A stretch of 28,931 nucleotides of DNA from a virus. Where the stretch lies: IMG/VR virus record IMGVR_UViG_3300025072_000029, positions 1-28,931 of that record; one strand, 5' to 3'. Shown here one piece after another: positions 8,426 to 15,982 of the stretch. Both the position numbers and the translations under genes were made by a program. Position 1 is the first letter of the stretch. Every line of letters begins with the position of its first letter. The notes below the pieces were generated by a model. That model did no database searches, was not told the DNA's origin, and saw nothing but the letters and a program-made list of their open reading frames with translations.

Positions 8426-8631
8426 TGTCTAAATATGCACGGGATGTAAAACAAATAGTAAAAGAAGCTGTAGTCAAAGAATCAGTATCAGGTCTTAAGC
8501 TAACAGTAAAGGATACTGATTTTTTGCTAAAGTTGATTATGCGTTCTCAATTTGAAGGTTCAGAAGTTGAGCAAGCGTATATGGTAATTAGTAAATTGGC
8601 CGAAAAACATAGGAGGAGCCTTGAAAGTTGA
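8425..8631 (+). CDS. Small hypothetical protein, paralogue of the next gene
   Basis: A 68-residue protein, basic at the N-terminus and otherwise mixed, with no membrane segment. It starts at TAATG, overlapping the fibre gene stop by one base, and has no clear Shine-Dalgarno sequence, so it is probably made by reinitiation. Residues about 23-60 (L-K-L-T-V-K-D, then F-E-G near 40 and S-K-L-A) line up without gaps with the next small protein. I do not know the function; similar tiny L-T-V proteins occur among structural genes of aquatic phages (from memory). An assembly chaperone or minor virion component is possible. Confidence 0.65.
   Translation: MSKYARDVKQIVKEAVVKESVSGLKLTVKDTDFLLKLIMRSQFEGSEVEQAYMVISKLAEKHRRSLES
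8611..8616 (+). promoter_or_regulatory. Consensus Shine-Dalgarno for a TTG-start small gene
   Basis: A perfect AGGAGG lies inside the end of the preceding gene, 4 bases before the TTG at 8621. It is the main evidence that the short frame at 8621-8794 is translated from TTG and not from the ATG at codon 12. Confidence 0.75.
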
Positions 8632-8794
8632 ATTAACAATAACAGAGTTATCAATGCTTAATCAAACACTGGAGAATACATCAGTTAAGGGAAAGGATAC
8701 TTTGCCTTTTTCTGTTTTATTTACCAAGATAGAGAAAGCACTAAATAAAGAGATAGAGAAAAATGGCGGACCTGATCAAGTTGTAGGAAAGTAA
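8621..8794 (+). CDS. 57-residue hypothetical protein (TTG start)
   Basis: A short gene with a TTG start, supported by a consensus AGGAGG and by an exact fit between the neighbours: it overlaps the previous gene by 11 bases and ends one base before the next ATG. The protein begins M-K-V-E-L-T-I-T-E-L and contains V-K-G-K-D and F-T-K-I-E-K-A-L-N. It aligns without gaps to residues about 22-60 of the preceding small protein (shared L-T-(V/I), a central Gly, a later Lys followed by an aliphatic residue). The pair is probably a tandem duplication. Function is unknown. No membrane segment or catalytic motif is visible. Confidence 0.7.
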   Translation: MKVELTITELSMLNQTLENTSVKGKDTLPFSVLFTKIEKALNKEIEKNGGPDQVVGK

Positions 8795-8795
8795 A

Positions 8796-9314
8796 ATGGC
8801 AGGCTGGAAAAAGATTTTAACTGCCTCTATGAATAATACTACATCAGATGTTAATATGATGTGGTCGGGTAATACGTATGGTACCAGATGTGGAGTTATA
8901 GGTAACTATTATGTTGGTAATCATAGTTTAGGATCAAGTCCAGATGAAACGGACTTTACAGCAGATGTCCTTGACATATCCTATTATCCATACTTTAGAG
9001 TCCAAAAGGGATGTAAAATAGTAACCATTGGTGGATGTGGTAATACTAATTATTCTACAAATGGCTGGGCAGCGTCATTCTGGCTTGTAGACTTTGATCA
9101 TAATGATAGTGATGCAGATACTGTAACTCAAATTGGTCATGATTTTACTTGGGCTGCTGGTATACAGGAAATGGGAAACTTTGAAGAAGATCTTGGAACC
9201 CCAGTTTCTGCAGCTGATGGGAATATTATAATCCATTCTGTAAGAGCAACATCTGGTTCAACTAATAAATACTTCTACTTCAATCCTTCTATAACGTATT
9301 TTATGGAACGATAA
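8796..9314 (+). CDS. Virion surface/fibre-tip-like protein sharing an N-terminal tag
   Basis: A 172-residue Gly/Asn/Thr/aromatic-rich protein predicted to be nearly all beta. It starts M-A-G-W-K-K-I-L-T-A-S, nearly the same as the start of the fibre-like gene at 6971, which suggests that both proteins dock on the same virion site. The remainder is Asn/Gly/Ser-rich with several Trp and Tyr residues, as in receptor-binding or carbohydrate-binding tips, but I cannot name a family. AGGA is 7 bases before the ATG. The stop overlaps the next start (TAATG). It could also be a capsid decoration protein. Confidence 0.55.
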   Translation: MAGWKKILTASMNNTTSDVNMMWSGNTYGTRCGVIGNYYVGNHSLGSSPDETDFTADVLDISYYPYFRVQKGCKIVTIGGCGNTNYSTNGWAASFWLVDFDHNDSDADTVTQIGHDFTWAAGIQEMGNFEEDLGTPVSAADGNIIIHSVRATSGSTNKYFYFNPSITYFMER

Positions 9315-9532
9315 TGATACGAAAAGTATACGTTACTGGAAGTGAAAAACTTGATGATTACTTTAGTGAACTTGTTGAAGCAGTTAATATTCTTACGGGA
9401 GATGTAAGAAGTGGAACACCAGGTGACAGTTGGACCATTGTTCAAATTAAGGCTTGGCTTGACCAAGAAGATATTGACTATAATGGGACAACTTTAAAGG
9501 CGGACTTATTAGAATTATGCCAGATCACATAA
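9314..9532 (+). CDS. Small protein with C-terminal HeH/SAP-like helical domain
   Basis: A 72-residue protein. Residues about 40-70 (W-T-I-V-Q-I-K-A-W-L-D, an acidic turn ending D-Y, then T-L-K-A-D-L-L-E-L) match the helix-extended-helix (HeH, LEM/SAP-like) pattern. That short fold is found in many phage proteins, often at a terminus, and can mediate DNA or protein binding. The N-terminal 35 residues are unidentified. It overlaps the next gene by 16 bases and the previous stop by one base. Here it probably works as a virion assembly or attachment module; DNA binding is not demonstrated. Confidence 0.65.
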   Translation: MIRKVYVTGSEKLDDYFSELVEAVNILTGDVRSGTPGDSWTIVQIKAWLDQEDIDYNGTTLKADLLELCQIT

Positions 9533-9717
9533 CAGCAGAAACTCATAGACGCGAAACCAAAGAGCGTCTTGTTCGTATTGAAACAATAGTAGATCGTATG
9601 GAAGGTCATCTTACAAGGCTTAATGATAGGACAAGAAAATTGGAAATCTGGAGGGGATGGTTGGCAGGAGCCATAGCAACAATGACAATAATAGGAACAA
9701 TAATAGGAGTAATATAA
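9517..9717 (+). CDS. XhlA-like holin-associated membrane protein
   Basis: A 66-residue protein with the XhlA (hemolysin XhlA) layout. It has a charged coiled coil at residues about 8-44 (R-L-V-R-I-E-T-I-V-D-R-M-E, then L-N-D-R-T-R-K-L-E) and one C-terminal hydrophobic helix at 47-66 (G-W-L-A-G-A-I-A then I-I-G-T-I-I-G). XhlA-type proteins act with a holin and a lytic enzyme at the cytoplasmic membrane at the end of infection. No endolysin is visible nearby, so the lysis role is inferred from architecture. It overlaps the previous gene by 16 bases and its stop overlaps the next start. Confidence 0.65.
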   Translation: MPDHITAETHRRETKERLVRIETIVDRMEGHLTRLNDRTRKLEIWRGWLAGAIATMTIIGTIIGVI

Positions 9718-9911
9718 TGGAAGGTTTAGGCGTACTACAGGAATTCCTGGAAGAGAAAGTATTCAACGATGAGACTAAAGCTAAGCTTGTTAAATCTTTA
9801 AATGATGCTGTTGATATACCAATCATTTCAGAGAAGACCGAAGGAAAGATTATCGACTCGATGATATCGATTGTATTTGAGGTATTTAAAAAGGTCCTAC
9901 TCGGAAAATAA
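9717..9911 (+). CDS. Unidentified 64-residue protein in the lysis-like cluster
   Basis: A 64-residue amphipathic helical protein. The ATG at 9717 is chosen because it overlaps the previous stop (TAATG) and has AGGAG 6 bases upstream; an earlier in-frame ATG at 9657 would add 20 Asn/Arg/Ser-rich residues that look like a shadow of the XhlA-like frame. The sequence has V-D-I-P-I-I-S-E-K-T-E (about residues 31-41) followed by an aliphatic helix to the end. I recall similar V-D-I-P-(I/F) small proteins beside holin genes in other phages, but no function is known. The C-terminal helix could associate with a membrane. Confidence 0.6.
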   Translation: MEGLGVLQEFLEEKVFNDETKAKLVKSLNDAVDIPIISEKTEGKIIDSMISIVFEVFKKVLLGK

Positions 9912-9913
9912 CA

Positions 9914-10243
9914 GTGGATACTCCAGACTCAGACGGAATGTCAGTTTATGCTGATCTTGTCTGTGACCCTAATGCTGGAGATTTGCTTGATAACCTTGGC
10001 ATAATAGGAAATAAAACTTATCCCGATGGGGTCGATAACTGCGTTAATTGCGGTTACGAAAAGTTAGCGAATCTTGAGGTTCTTGGGGCACACAGTAAAC
10101 CTCTTTTTTATATATGTAGGAAGTGCAGTCATTTGCATTTACGGTACACAAGACCGTATACTATGAAGTGTATATTAAAAGCTGAGTCACTCTATTCAGA
10201 TCCAGAGTCTTGGGATATGCCAAAAAGAAAGGATTACGACTGA
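9914..10243 (+). CDS. Zinc-ribbon protein of unknown role (GTG start)
   Basis: A 109-residue protein with two Cys pairs, C43-x2-C46 and C68-x2-C71, spaced as in a zinc ribbon. The region between them is short and the C-terminal part is basic. GTG at 9914 follows the previous stop by two bases and is preferred to the ATG at 9938, which has no room for a ribosome site. Zinc ribbons commonly bind nucleic acid or act in protein contacts. Position between membrane proteins and a phosphoesterase does not settle its role. The stop overlaps the next start (TGATG). Confidence 0.6.
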   Translation: MDTPDSDGMSVYADLVCDPNAGDLLDNLGIIGNKTYPDGVDNCVNCGYEKLANLEVLGAHSKPLFYICRKCSHLHLRYTRPYTMKCILKAESLYSDPESWDMPKRKDYD

Positions 10244-11223
10244 TGGATAAAGCTGATTTAGAAGGCGATACCAGTCACGGTAAAAAAAATAGGATCTATG
10301 AAATAGTTGCACATTACCTTGTACATGGTGATAAAGCAGCTGATATACTTGGTATAAAAACACAGACTCTTAGAAGGTATCTACGGAGAGCTAAAGCTCT
10401 CGGATTAGATGTAGAGAGAGGTAAGGTACTAAGTGATATAGAAGCTAACTATTCAAAAACAGAACTTTTAGCAATATCAAAAGGTGCTAGAATATTACCT
10501 GGACAACCTCCTACACCAGTAGTAGAATTTAATGGAGAAAGAACTCGTATAGGAGTAATGGGTGATATACACTTTGGCAGTAAGTACTGTCTCTACCCAT
10601 TGGTCAATAAAGCATTCAAAGAGTTTGAGAAGGAAAATGTTGATATAGTGTGCCAAGTTGGAGACTTAACAGAGGGAATGTCAAATAGGCCAGGACAGAT
10701 CTATGAACTTTCCCATTTAGGCTTTCATGAGCAAAAGAAGGTAGCTATTAAATATATGAAGAGATGTCCAAGGCCTCTTTATATGATAGACGGAAATCAT
10801 GATAGGTGGTTCATAAAGTCTAACGGAGCTTTAATAGTGCCTGATGTCTGTGATGCTATTGACCATGCTACCTTTTTAGGGCATGATGAAGGTAATCTTG
10901 CTTTAGGTGACAATGCTACTGTTAGATTGTGGCACGGTGAAGACGGGTCCAGTTATGCAGTATCTTATAGGATCCAAAAAATAGTAGAATCATTAACAGG
11001 AGGTCAAAAGCCTAACGTGATGTTTTTGGGGCATGTGCATAAAAGTACGTACCTTTATGATAGGCATATACACTGTTATAGTGCAGGTGCCTTTCAAAGG
11101 CAGACAGCTTGGATGCGAGGTAAAAGACTCTCATCACATACTGGCTTTTGGATAGTAGACATTTATGTAAACGAAACAGGCGTTAGTAAAACAACAGGAA
11201 CATGGTACCCATTTTATGCTTGA
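10243..11223 (+). CDS. Metallophosphoesterase with N-terminal helix-turn-helix
   Basis: A 326-residue calcineurin-like phosphoesterase with all the usual metal-site motifs: G-D-I-H (D108, H110), G-D-x-x-E (D141), G-N-H-D (N185, H186), H231 in W-H-G-E-D, and G-H-V-H (H264, H266). These bind two metals and hydrolyse phosphomono- or diesters; a nuclease or phosphatase role is possible. Residues about 19-50 (A-A-D-I-L-G-I, then T-L-R-R-Y-L-R-R) form a resolvase-type helix-turn-helix, so it probably acts on or at DNA. The ATG at 10243 has AAGGA 9 bases upstream and is coupled to the previous stop; an earlier TTG (10210) is rejected. The exact substrate is unknown. Confidence 0.85.
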   Translation: MDKADLEGDTSHGKKNRIYEIVAHYLVHGDKAADILGIKTQTLRRYLRRAKALGLDVERGKVLSDIEANYSKTELLAISKGARILPGQPPTPVVEFNGERTRIGVMGDIHFGSKYCLYPLVNKAFKEFEKENVDIVCQVGDLTEGMSNRPGQIYELSHLGFHEQKKVAIKYMKRCPRPLYMIDGNHDRWFIKSNGALIVPDVCDAIDHATFLGHDEGNLALGDNATVRLWHGEDGSSYAVSYRIQKIVESLTGGQKPNVMFLGHVHKSTYLYDRHIHCYSAGAFQRQTAWMRGKRLSSHTGFWIVDIYVNETGVSKTTGTWYPFYA

Positions 11224-11473
11224 AGTATTTGCGGAGTACGGGGCAATAGGTGTAATGATTATGCTTTTTGCAGGACAAATAGTGTTTTTACAGAAAACAT
11301 TGACCTCTAAATTGAATGAGATAGAGTCAATGGTTATCAAACTTATAGATAGATGGAATAAGTCAGACGATAGATATGAGAGACGCCACGAAAAGGCAGT
11401 TGGGGAAATGAATAGATTGACGGATGACCTGGCATTTTTGAAGGGCAGAATTAATGGTGGAACCAGGGGTTAG
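11216..11473 (+). CDS. One-helix membrane protein, holin-like (BhlA type)
   Basis: An 85-residue protein with one N-terminal hydrophobic helix (residues 8-25, G-A-I-G-V-M-I-M-L-F-A-G) followed by a long charged coiled coil (about 28-80) and a Gly/Arg tail. This is the layout of BhlA/UviB-like phage holins and related bacteriocin-linked proteins; a spanin-like or tail-associated membrane protein is an alternative. It begins 8 bases before the end of the phosphoesterase gene, so expression is coupled. Together with the XhlA-like gene at 9517 it suggests a lysis function split around the phosphoesterase. No lytic enzyme is seen close by. Confidence 0.55.
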   Translation: MLEVFAEYGAIGVMIMLFAGQIVFLQKTLTSKLNEIESMVIKLIDRWNKSDDRYERRHEKAVGEMNRLTDDLAFLKGRINGGTRG

Positions 11474-11476
11474 ACA

Positions 11477-14400
11477 ATGCCACGTCAATTAGCTGAATTA
11501 AAACAGTTTGGTACTGGGATAAAGAGTTCTCCGTCCGATACGGATATTCATCCAGAATCTGCTATTTACAGTAAGAATATAGATCCTATATCTGAGGCTG
11601 GAAAGTTAAAAGGTATTAAGGAACACTTGAAAGTTCTTCCTCTGGATGGTAATTTAAACTTTATTATTATACCGCCTTGGGATGGCTCTGCTAATGATGG
11701 AGCTGGTAACTCATTTCCAAATGGTACCACAAACGCTGAGGAAGAACTCATTATATCTATAAATAATGTTACTGTCACTGAAAAGGCACTGTTTGATACA
11801 TCTGCTAGATTAACTAATACAAACTTTTGGACCAGCCTTGAAACTAAGCTTGAGACTGCCTTTGACGATTTAATTGGTGCTACTTTAGGTAGAGCTGCTA
11901 ATGATCTAAACAATACATATACTGATGTTGACCATTATAGTTCAGATGGTACTGCATATTCATCTTCAGATGACTCAGTTGCAATAACGGGCACTGATCT
12001 ACAACCATATAGACAGATTGGTCTTGAGTTCGAGTCAACAGTTGCTACTGTTGATATGTATGTTACCTGGAATAAATATGATGCGAATGGAGTGTCAAGT
12101 ACGTATACATATTATGTTTCAGATCCATACACCTCCAGTGGAGAACTTATTAACTCATCAGTTACCTGGAATGTTGTATTAGATGATACTTCATATCTTG
12201 AGATGAATGCTACAGAAATGGAGTCGTTTAATGATGAAGCAAAGAATCATATTGCTTTCTATAGCATAACTCCTAATGATTCTACCAGCAGTACTGGAAG
12301 TGCTACTACGTATAGAATGAAAGTATTTAATGATGTTTATGGCGTTAAAACCATAGAAGACAAATATACTGCAGACGATGGGGGCACAGATGTCTATTAC
12401 GACATACCAGGAACTCCAGCAGATGTAAGCTTAGAAAAGAACAATGCACAGATATATATTGGGACAGGGAATACTCTTCAAGCGAAAAGTAAGTGGTTTG
12501 GAAAGATAAAGCATAAGCAATTTGGTAATGCTATTGATGGGTATAGACTTACTGATTCAGAGACACTTCCTATTGATAAGGGAAGATCAGTATTTAACCT
12601 TGATCATATTGACTATGCATATGATGGAGAATATAATACGACTAATTACGAAAGAAACTGGGATCCAAGGATAACCTACGGAATATCCCCTGGGATGTTA
12701 AAGTTAGTACTTTTTTTAAGTGACGGTACAGAAGATAGTGCCTCCAATACAAACTTAGGTATGCAGAAGCAACCTACTTCTATGCTTACTTTTTCTCCGA
12801 ATATGATTTATGGATCACGTTGGCTTTGGGATGAGTTAAGCGTATTTACTGGAGCAGGAGACCCAGGAGCTGGAGATGCCTGGACTCCTTCTGGATCAGG
12901 TGATACGGCATTAGCTGCATGGACACATAATGGAGCTGGGCATACTTACTTTTGGGCAACAGATAAAAACGCTAATAAAATTCACGTACTAAGCAGTGAT
13001 GCCTCTGGTTTTCATCCTCATGATCCTAATCAATATGTTTACGACCATACTGTTCCAATATCGCTTACAGCAGATTTTGCAAATAGTTCTCAATCTCCAG
13101 TTGAGGGATCGAGACCAACTGATATTATAGAAACTTATGGAGACCAGGCTACAACTGGTAATACTATAGTCTATGTTCTCTTTACGCAAAAAAGTGATAC
13201 AGCGTATACCTTTGATGAGGAGTTTTTATACTATTTTAATCCTGAGTCAGATATATCTTGGAATTCTTTAACAGTTACCTTACACGAATGTACACCCCCT
13301 ACTCCTAAATTAACACACTATGGAACGTGGAGAACAGGGACTGGTGGATATTTTAATGAACATTTTTATCCTAATTTTGGCAAGAGAACTCACGACTATT
13401 GGGCTGGCACTTACAATGTTAAAAGTAACTACTTTTATTGGAGATATAATGATAAGGTAAATGAGCCAGCCACTGGAGCTCCAGAGGAGCCTGGTGGTGC
13501 TGCCAGTGGTGATACGGCACATGAAGGCGTAAAAGGTAATGAGTGGAAACATAGTCGAATGCATACCCAACCAGCTAATACAGCACAAATTGGTAAGAAT
13601 TTAGGTTGGGATGGAGCTGAGGACTATCTCATTACTCCAAGAAGAAGAGGTCTTATAGATTTAAATGATGGGCATAATTCAATAGGTCTTATAGCACATG
13701 TAAAAGGAAAGTTTGTTACTAATGGTGGTTATTTTGGTAGTACCCAATGGAGTAATTGGACACCTCGTTATAAGTATATTTGGGCGAATGGTCATACAAC
13801 TGAACAATATGACGATGTATGTATGTTCAATATTAACCCTAATCATGTAGGAGTTAGACATAGACAAATTGCTGAAGGATTTAAAAGAATCAATTTTTAT
13901 AACGATGGGGAATCTCATACAGCAAGTATAAATCAAAGTGATAACACTAATGGGAATCATAGTGACAGTTATAACGCTGCTTGTGATAGAGGCATTTGGA
14001 TGGCTGGTTTTGGATATAATAATGGATACAGCGAATATGATCACTATATCATTAAGTTTGACAGTGCTTCTGCCTCTACTGGATTTGATGGTTCAAATGA
14101 GATAAATCAAATGCCAGATGAAGTAGCTGGTATAGCTTCTATGAGCAGAAGGATTTTAGATGTAGTCAATAGTGGGACTTCAGTCGCTCAGGGAGCACAT
14201 AAGTTTTGGGCTGTTCTCCAGGGGGATGATGGGACAGAAACAGTACTTGGTAGTTGGAATATGAATTTTCCTACTGGTACAAATGTTAATGCTGGAGAAG
14301 GTCGAGGGAACTGGACAGTAACAACTGAGGGATGGACTCCTATGATATTCAAAACACTTGGAACTCCAGCTATGGCTGTCGCTACACCGCATAACAGTGA

Positions 14401-15982
14401 AGCTTACAAGACAGAAGCTACAACAGTGACTGGTGTTGACTATGCAATGCAACTTAGTGCTACTCAAGGAGAGTATTTCATAGGAAGAGGTACATGGAAA
14501 AACGCTGGTTATACAGGTACATCTGGTTTTATCCCTCCAGCAACAGCAGATTTAAACGCAGCTACTCCCTATTTAAGTTATTATGAGAAAAGTGAGCTAC
14601 CTTATGGATTGTCTTTTACTAATGGAGACGTTGTTGATGATCCTGATGCTTCTGCTAATTTTGAGAATGGTGTTATTTATTACTATAAACTATCGCTTGT
14701 ATATGACGGATTCCAAGAAAGTCCATTAAATACTTTCTATTTTAAACATACTACAGGCGGCGGTAGATATGATACTACAGTTGTTAAGATACGATTAAGT
14801 CAGCCTCCAGAAAGATGTTCTGCTATAGTTGTATATAGAAAGAACAGCGTAGAAGAATTTTATAGGATGATTGGAGAGAAAAGTTTCAAAGGTGGATTTG
14901 GTAAAGTTGACGATGAATACTTTTCAGTTATGGTGGATGATGGGAATCTTGGTGCCACCTATGAAGCTATTACAGGAATGCCAGAATCATTAAGAAATAC
15001 AAGTGTAAATTATAAATTGAGTTGCTCTGCTGGTGGATATTTAGTGGTAGCTAACTGTTATCATAAGGACATTGTAAATGGTCAAAACTTTATCTTTAGG
15101 TCTATGCCTGGTAACTTTAGTGTATTCCAATGGTCAAAAGACTTTTGTATACTCCCGAATGAGCCAACAGCGATAGCATATTGGGCAGGAAGAATCTTTG
15201 CGTTTGACAAAGCTAATATGTATAAGATCGATTTAAATACACTTGCTATTGAGGATATACACGAAGGAGTTGGTTGTTTTGGAGAACAGTCATTTGTTAT
15301 AACTGACTATGGGATGTACTTTTGCGATGCTAATAATATGTACATGCATGACGGAACCAGGATAACTCCAATAGGTAACGATATATTAAAGAATTCTAAG
15401 TTTGATGATCTTGGTACTGAAACAAAAGCGTGGCACAATATAGAGCATGCATATGATCCTTATGTACAATATGACGCATTTAACCAAAATGTTATGTTTC
15501 AGTTTGAAGATACTGATGGAGAATACGGATCTTGGAATTACAATATTCCACGCAAAAGGTGGGATTTAATTGATATACCTAAGCCAAGGGCTTCTGTACA
15601 GGGCAATTTAGGCGAATTATGGCTATCTGACAGCGATTATATCTATAAATTAGGTGAAGGTTCGGGTAGGAAGAAATTCGACCATTATACGCCATCCTTG
15701 GACTTTGGTTTTGCTACAGTAGATAAGCGATTGAAACGTATGAAGATTGTTTTTAATAGTGATACTGACATTACAAAAGCAACTTATAACATTAAAATGT
15801 TTGCAGATGAAACTGAAGTTGACCTAACTGAGGCGACAATTAAAGATGAAGAGAATGTTAGAACGTACAGGTTGAAGGGTTCTGTAGTAAGACGTGCTAA
15901 AAAAGTGAGACTTGAGATAACAAACAGTAATGTAGAAATAGATTCAATAGGAATCTCATACAACACAAGAACGATTAAGTAA
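11477..15982 (+). CDS. Large tail nozzle/stabilisation-like protein (beta-propeller)
   Basis: A 1501-residue protein, Asn/Thr/Tyr/Trp-rich and mostly beta. The N-terminus (A-E-L-K-Q-F-G-T-G-I, then P-x-x-A-x-x-S-K-N-I) fits podovirus nozzle or DNA-stabilisation proteins. Residues about 1060-1180 look like a fibronectin-III-like fold (Y-Y-Y-K-L-S-L-V-Y-D-G-F-Q-E-S-P). Residues about 1185-1410 look like a propeller: A-G-R-I-F-A-F, then Y-G-M-Y-F-C-D-A-N-N-M-Y, then D-G-T-R-I-T-P-I-G-N-D-I. The last ~90 residues are beta. Known relatives (T7 gp12, P22 gp10) are roughly half this size or less, so large extra domains lie between about 100 and 1050. AGGGG is 8 bases upstream. The assignment is from pattern and position (no tape measure in the window). 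Confidence 0.6.
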   Translation: MPRQLAELKQFGTGIKSSPSDTDIHPESAIYSKNIDPISEAGKLKGIKEHLKVLPLDGNLNFIIIPPWDGSANDGAGNSFPNGTTNAEEELIISINNVTVTEKALFDTSARLTNTNFWTSLETKLETAFDDLIGATLGRAANDLNNTYTDVDHYSSDGTAYSSSDDSVAITGTDLQPYRQIGLEFESTVATVDMYVTWNKYDANGVSSTYTYYVSDPYTSSGELINSSVTWNVVLDDTSYLEMNATEMESFNDEAKNHIAFYSITPNDSTSSTGSATTYRMKVFNDVYGVKTIEDKYTADDGGTDVYYDIPGTPADVSLEKNNAQIYIGTGNTLQAKSKWFGKIKHKQFGNAIDGYRLTDSETLPIDKGRSVFNLDHIDYAYDGEYNTTNYERNWDPRITYGISPGMLKLVLFLSDGTEDSASNTNLGMQKQPTSMLTFSPNMIYGSRWLWDELSVFTGAGDPGAGDAWTPSGSGDTALAAWTHNGAGHTYFWATDKNANKIHVLSSDASGFHPHDPNQYVYDHTVPISLTADFANSSQSPVEGSRPTDIIETYGDQATTGNTIVYVLFTQKSDTAYTFDEEFLYYFNPESDISWNSLTVTLHECTPPTPKLTHYGTWRTGTGGYFNEHFYPNFGKRTHDYWAGTYNVKSNYFYWRYNDKVNEPATGAPEEPGGAASGDTAHEGVKGNEWKHSRMHTQPANTAQIGKNLGWDGAEDYLITPRRRGLIDLNDGHNSIGLIAHVKGKFVTNGGYFGSTQWSNWTPRYKYIWANGHTTEQYDDVCMFNINPNHVGVRHRQIAEGFKRINFYNDGESHTASINQSDNTNGNHSDSYNAACDRGIWMAGFGYNNGYSEYDHYIIKFDSASASTGFDGSNEINQMPDEVAGIASMSRRILDVVNSGTSVAQGAHKFWAVLQGDDGTETVLGSWNMNFPTGTNVNAGEGRGNWTVTTEGWTPMIFKTLGTPAMAVATPHNSEAYKTEATTVTGVDYAMQLSATQGEYFIGRGTWKNAGYTGTSGFIPPATADLNAATPYLSYYEKSELPYGLSFTNGDVVDDPDASANFENGVIYYYKLSLVYDGFQESPLNTFYFKHTTGGGRYDTTVVKIRLSQPPERCSAIVVYRKNSVEEFYRMIGEKSFKGGFGKVDDEYFSVMVDDGNLGATYEAITGMPESLRNTSVNYKLSCSAGGYLVVANCYHKDIVNGQNFIFRSMPGNFSVFQWSKDFCILPNEPTAIAYWAGRIFAFDKANMYKIDLNTLAIEDIHEGVGCFGEQSFVITDYGMYFCDANNMYMHDGTRITPIGNDILKNSKFDDLGTETKAWHNIEHAYDPYVQYDAFNQNVMFQFEDTDGEYGSWNYNIPRKRWDLIDIPKPRASVQGNLGELWLSDSDYIYKLGEGSGRKKFDHYTPSLDFGFATVDKRLKRMKIVFNSDTDITKATYNIKMFADETEVDLTEATIKDEENVRTYRLKGSVVRRAKKVRLEITNSNVEIDSIGISYNTRTIK

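Noticed and set aside
8796-9314. Possible diversity-generating retroelement target in the Asn/Trp-rich tip-like protein
   Set aside because: No reverse transcriptase, template repeat or accessory gene is present in the window, and no near-copy of the region was seen.
9500-9540. Programmed frameshift between the HeH-like and XhlA-like genes (16-base overlap)
   Set aside because: No slippery heptamer or downstream structure is evident, and the second gene has its own ATG and a complete family-like architecture.
9657-9716. Earlier ATG that would extend the 64-residue protein by 20 residues
   Set aside because: The extra residues are an Asn/Arg/Ser shadow of the XhlA-like membrane helix, and a well-placed AGGAG and TAATG overlap support the start at 9717.
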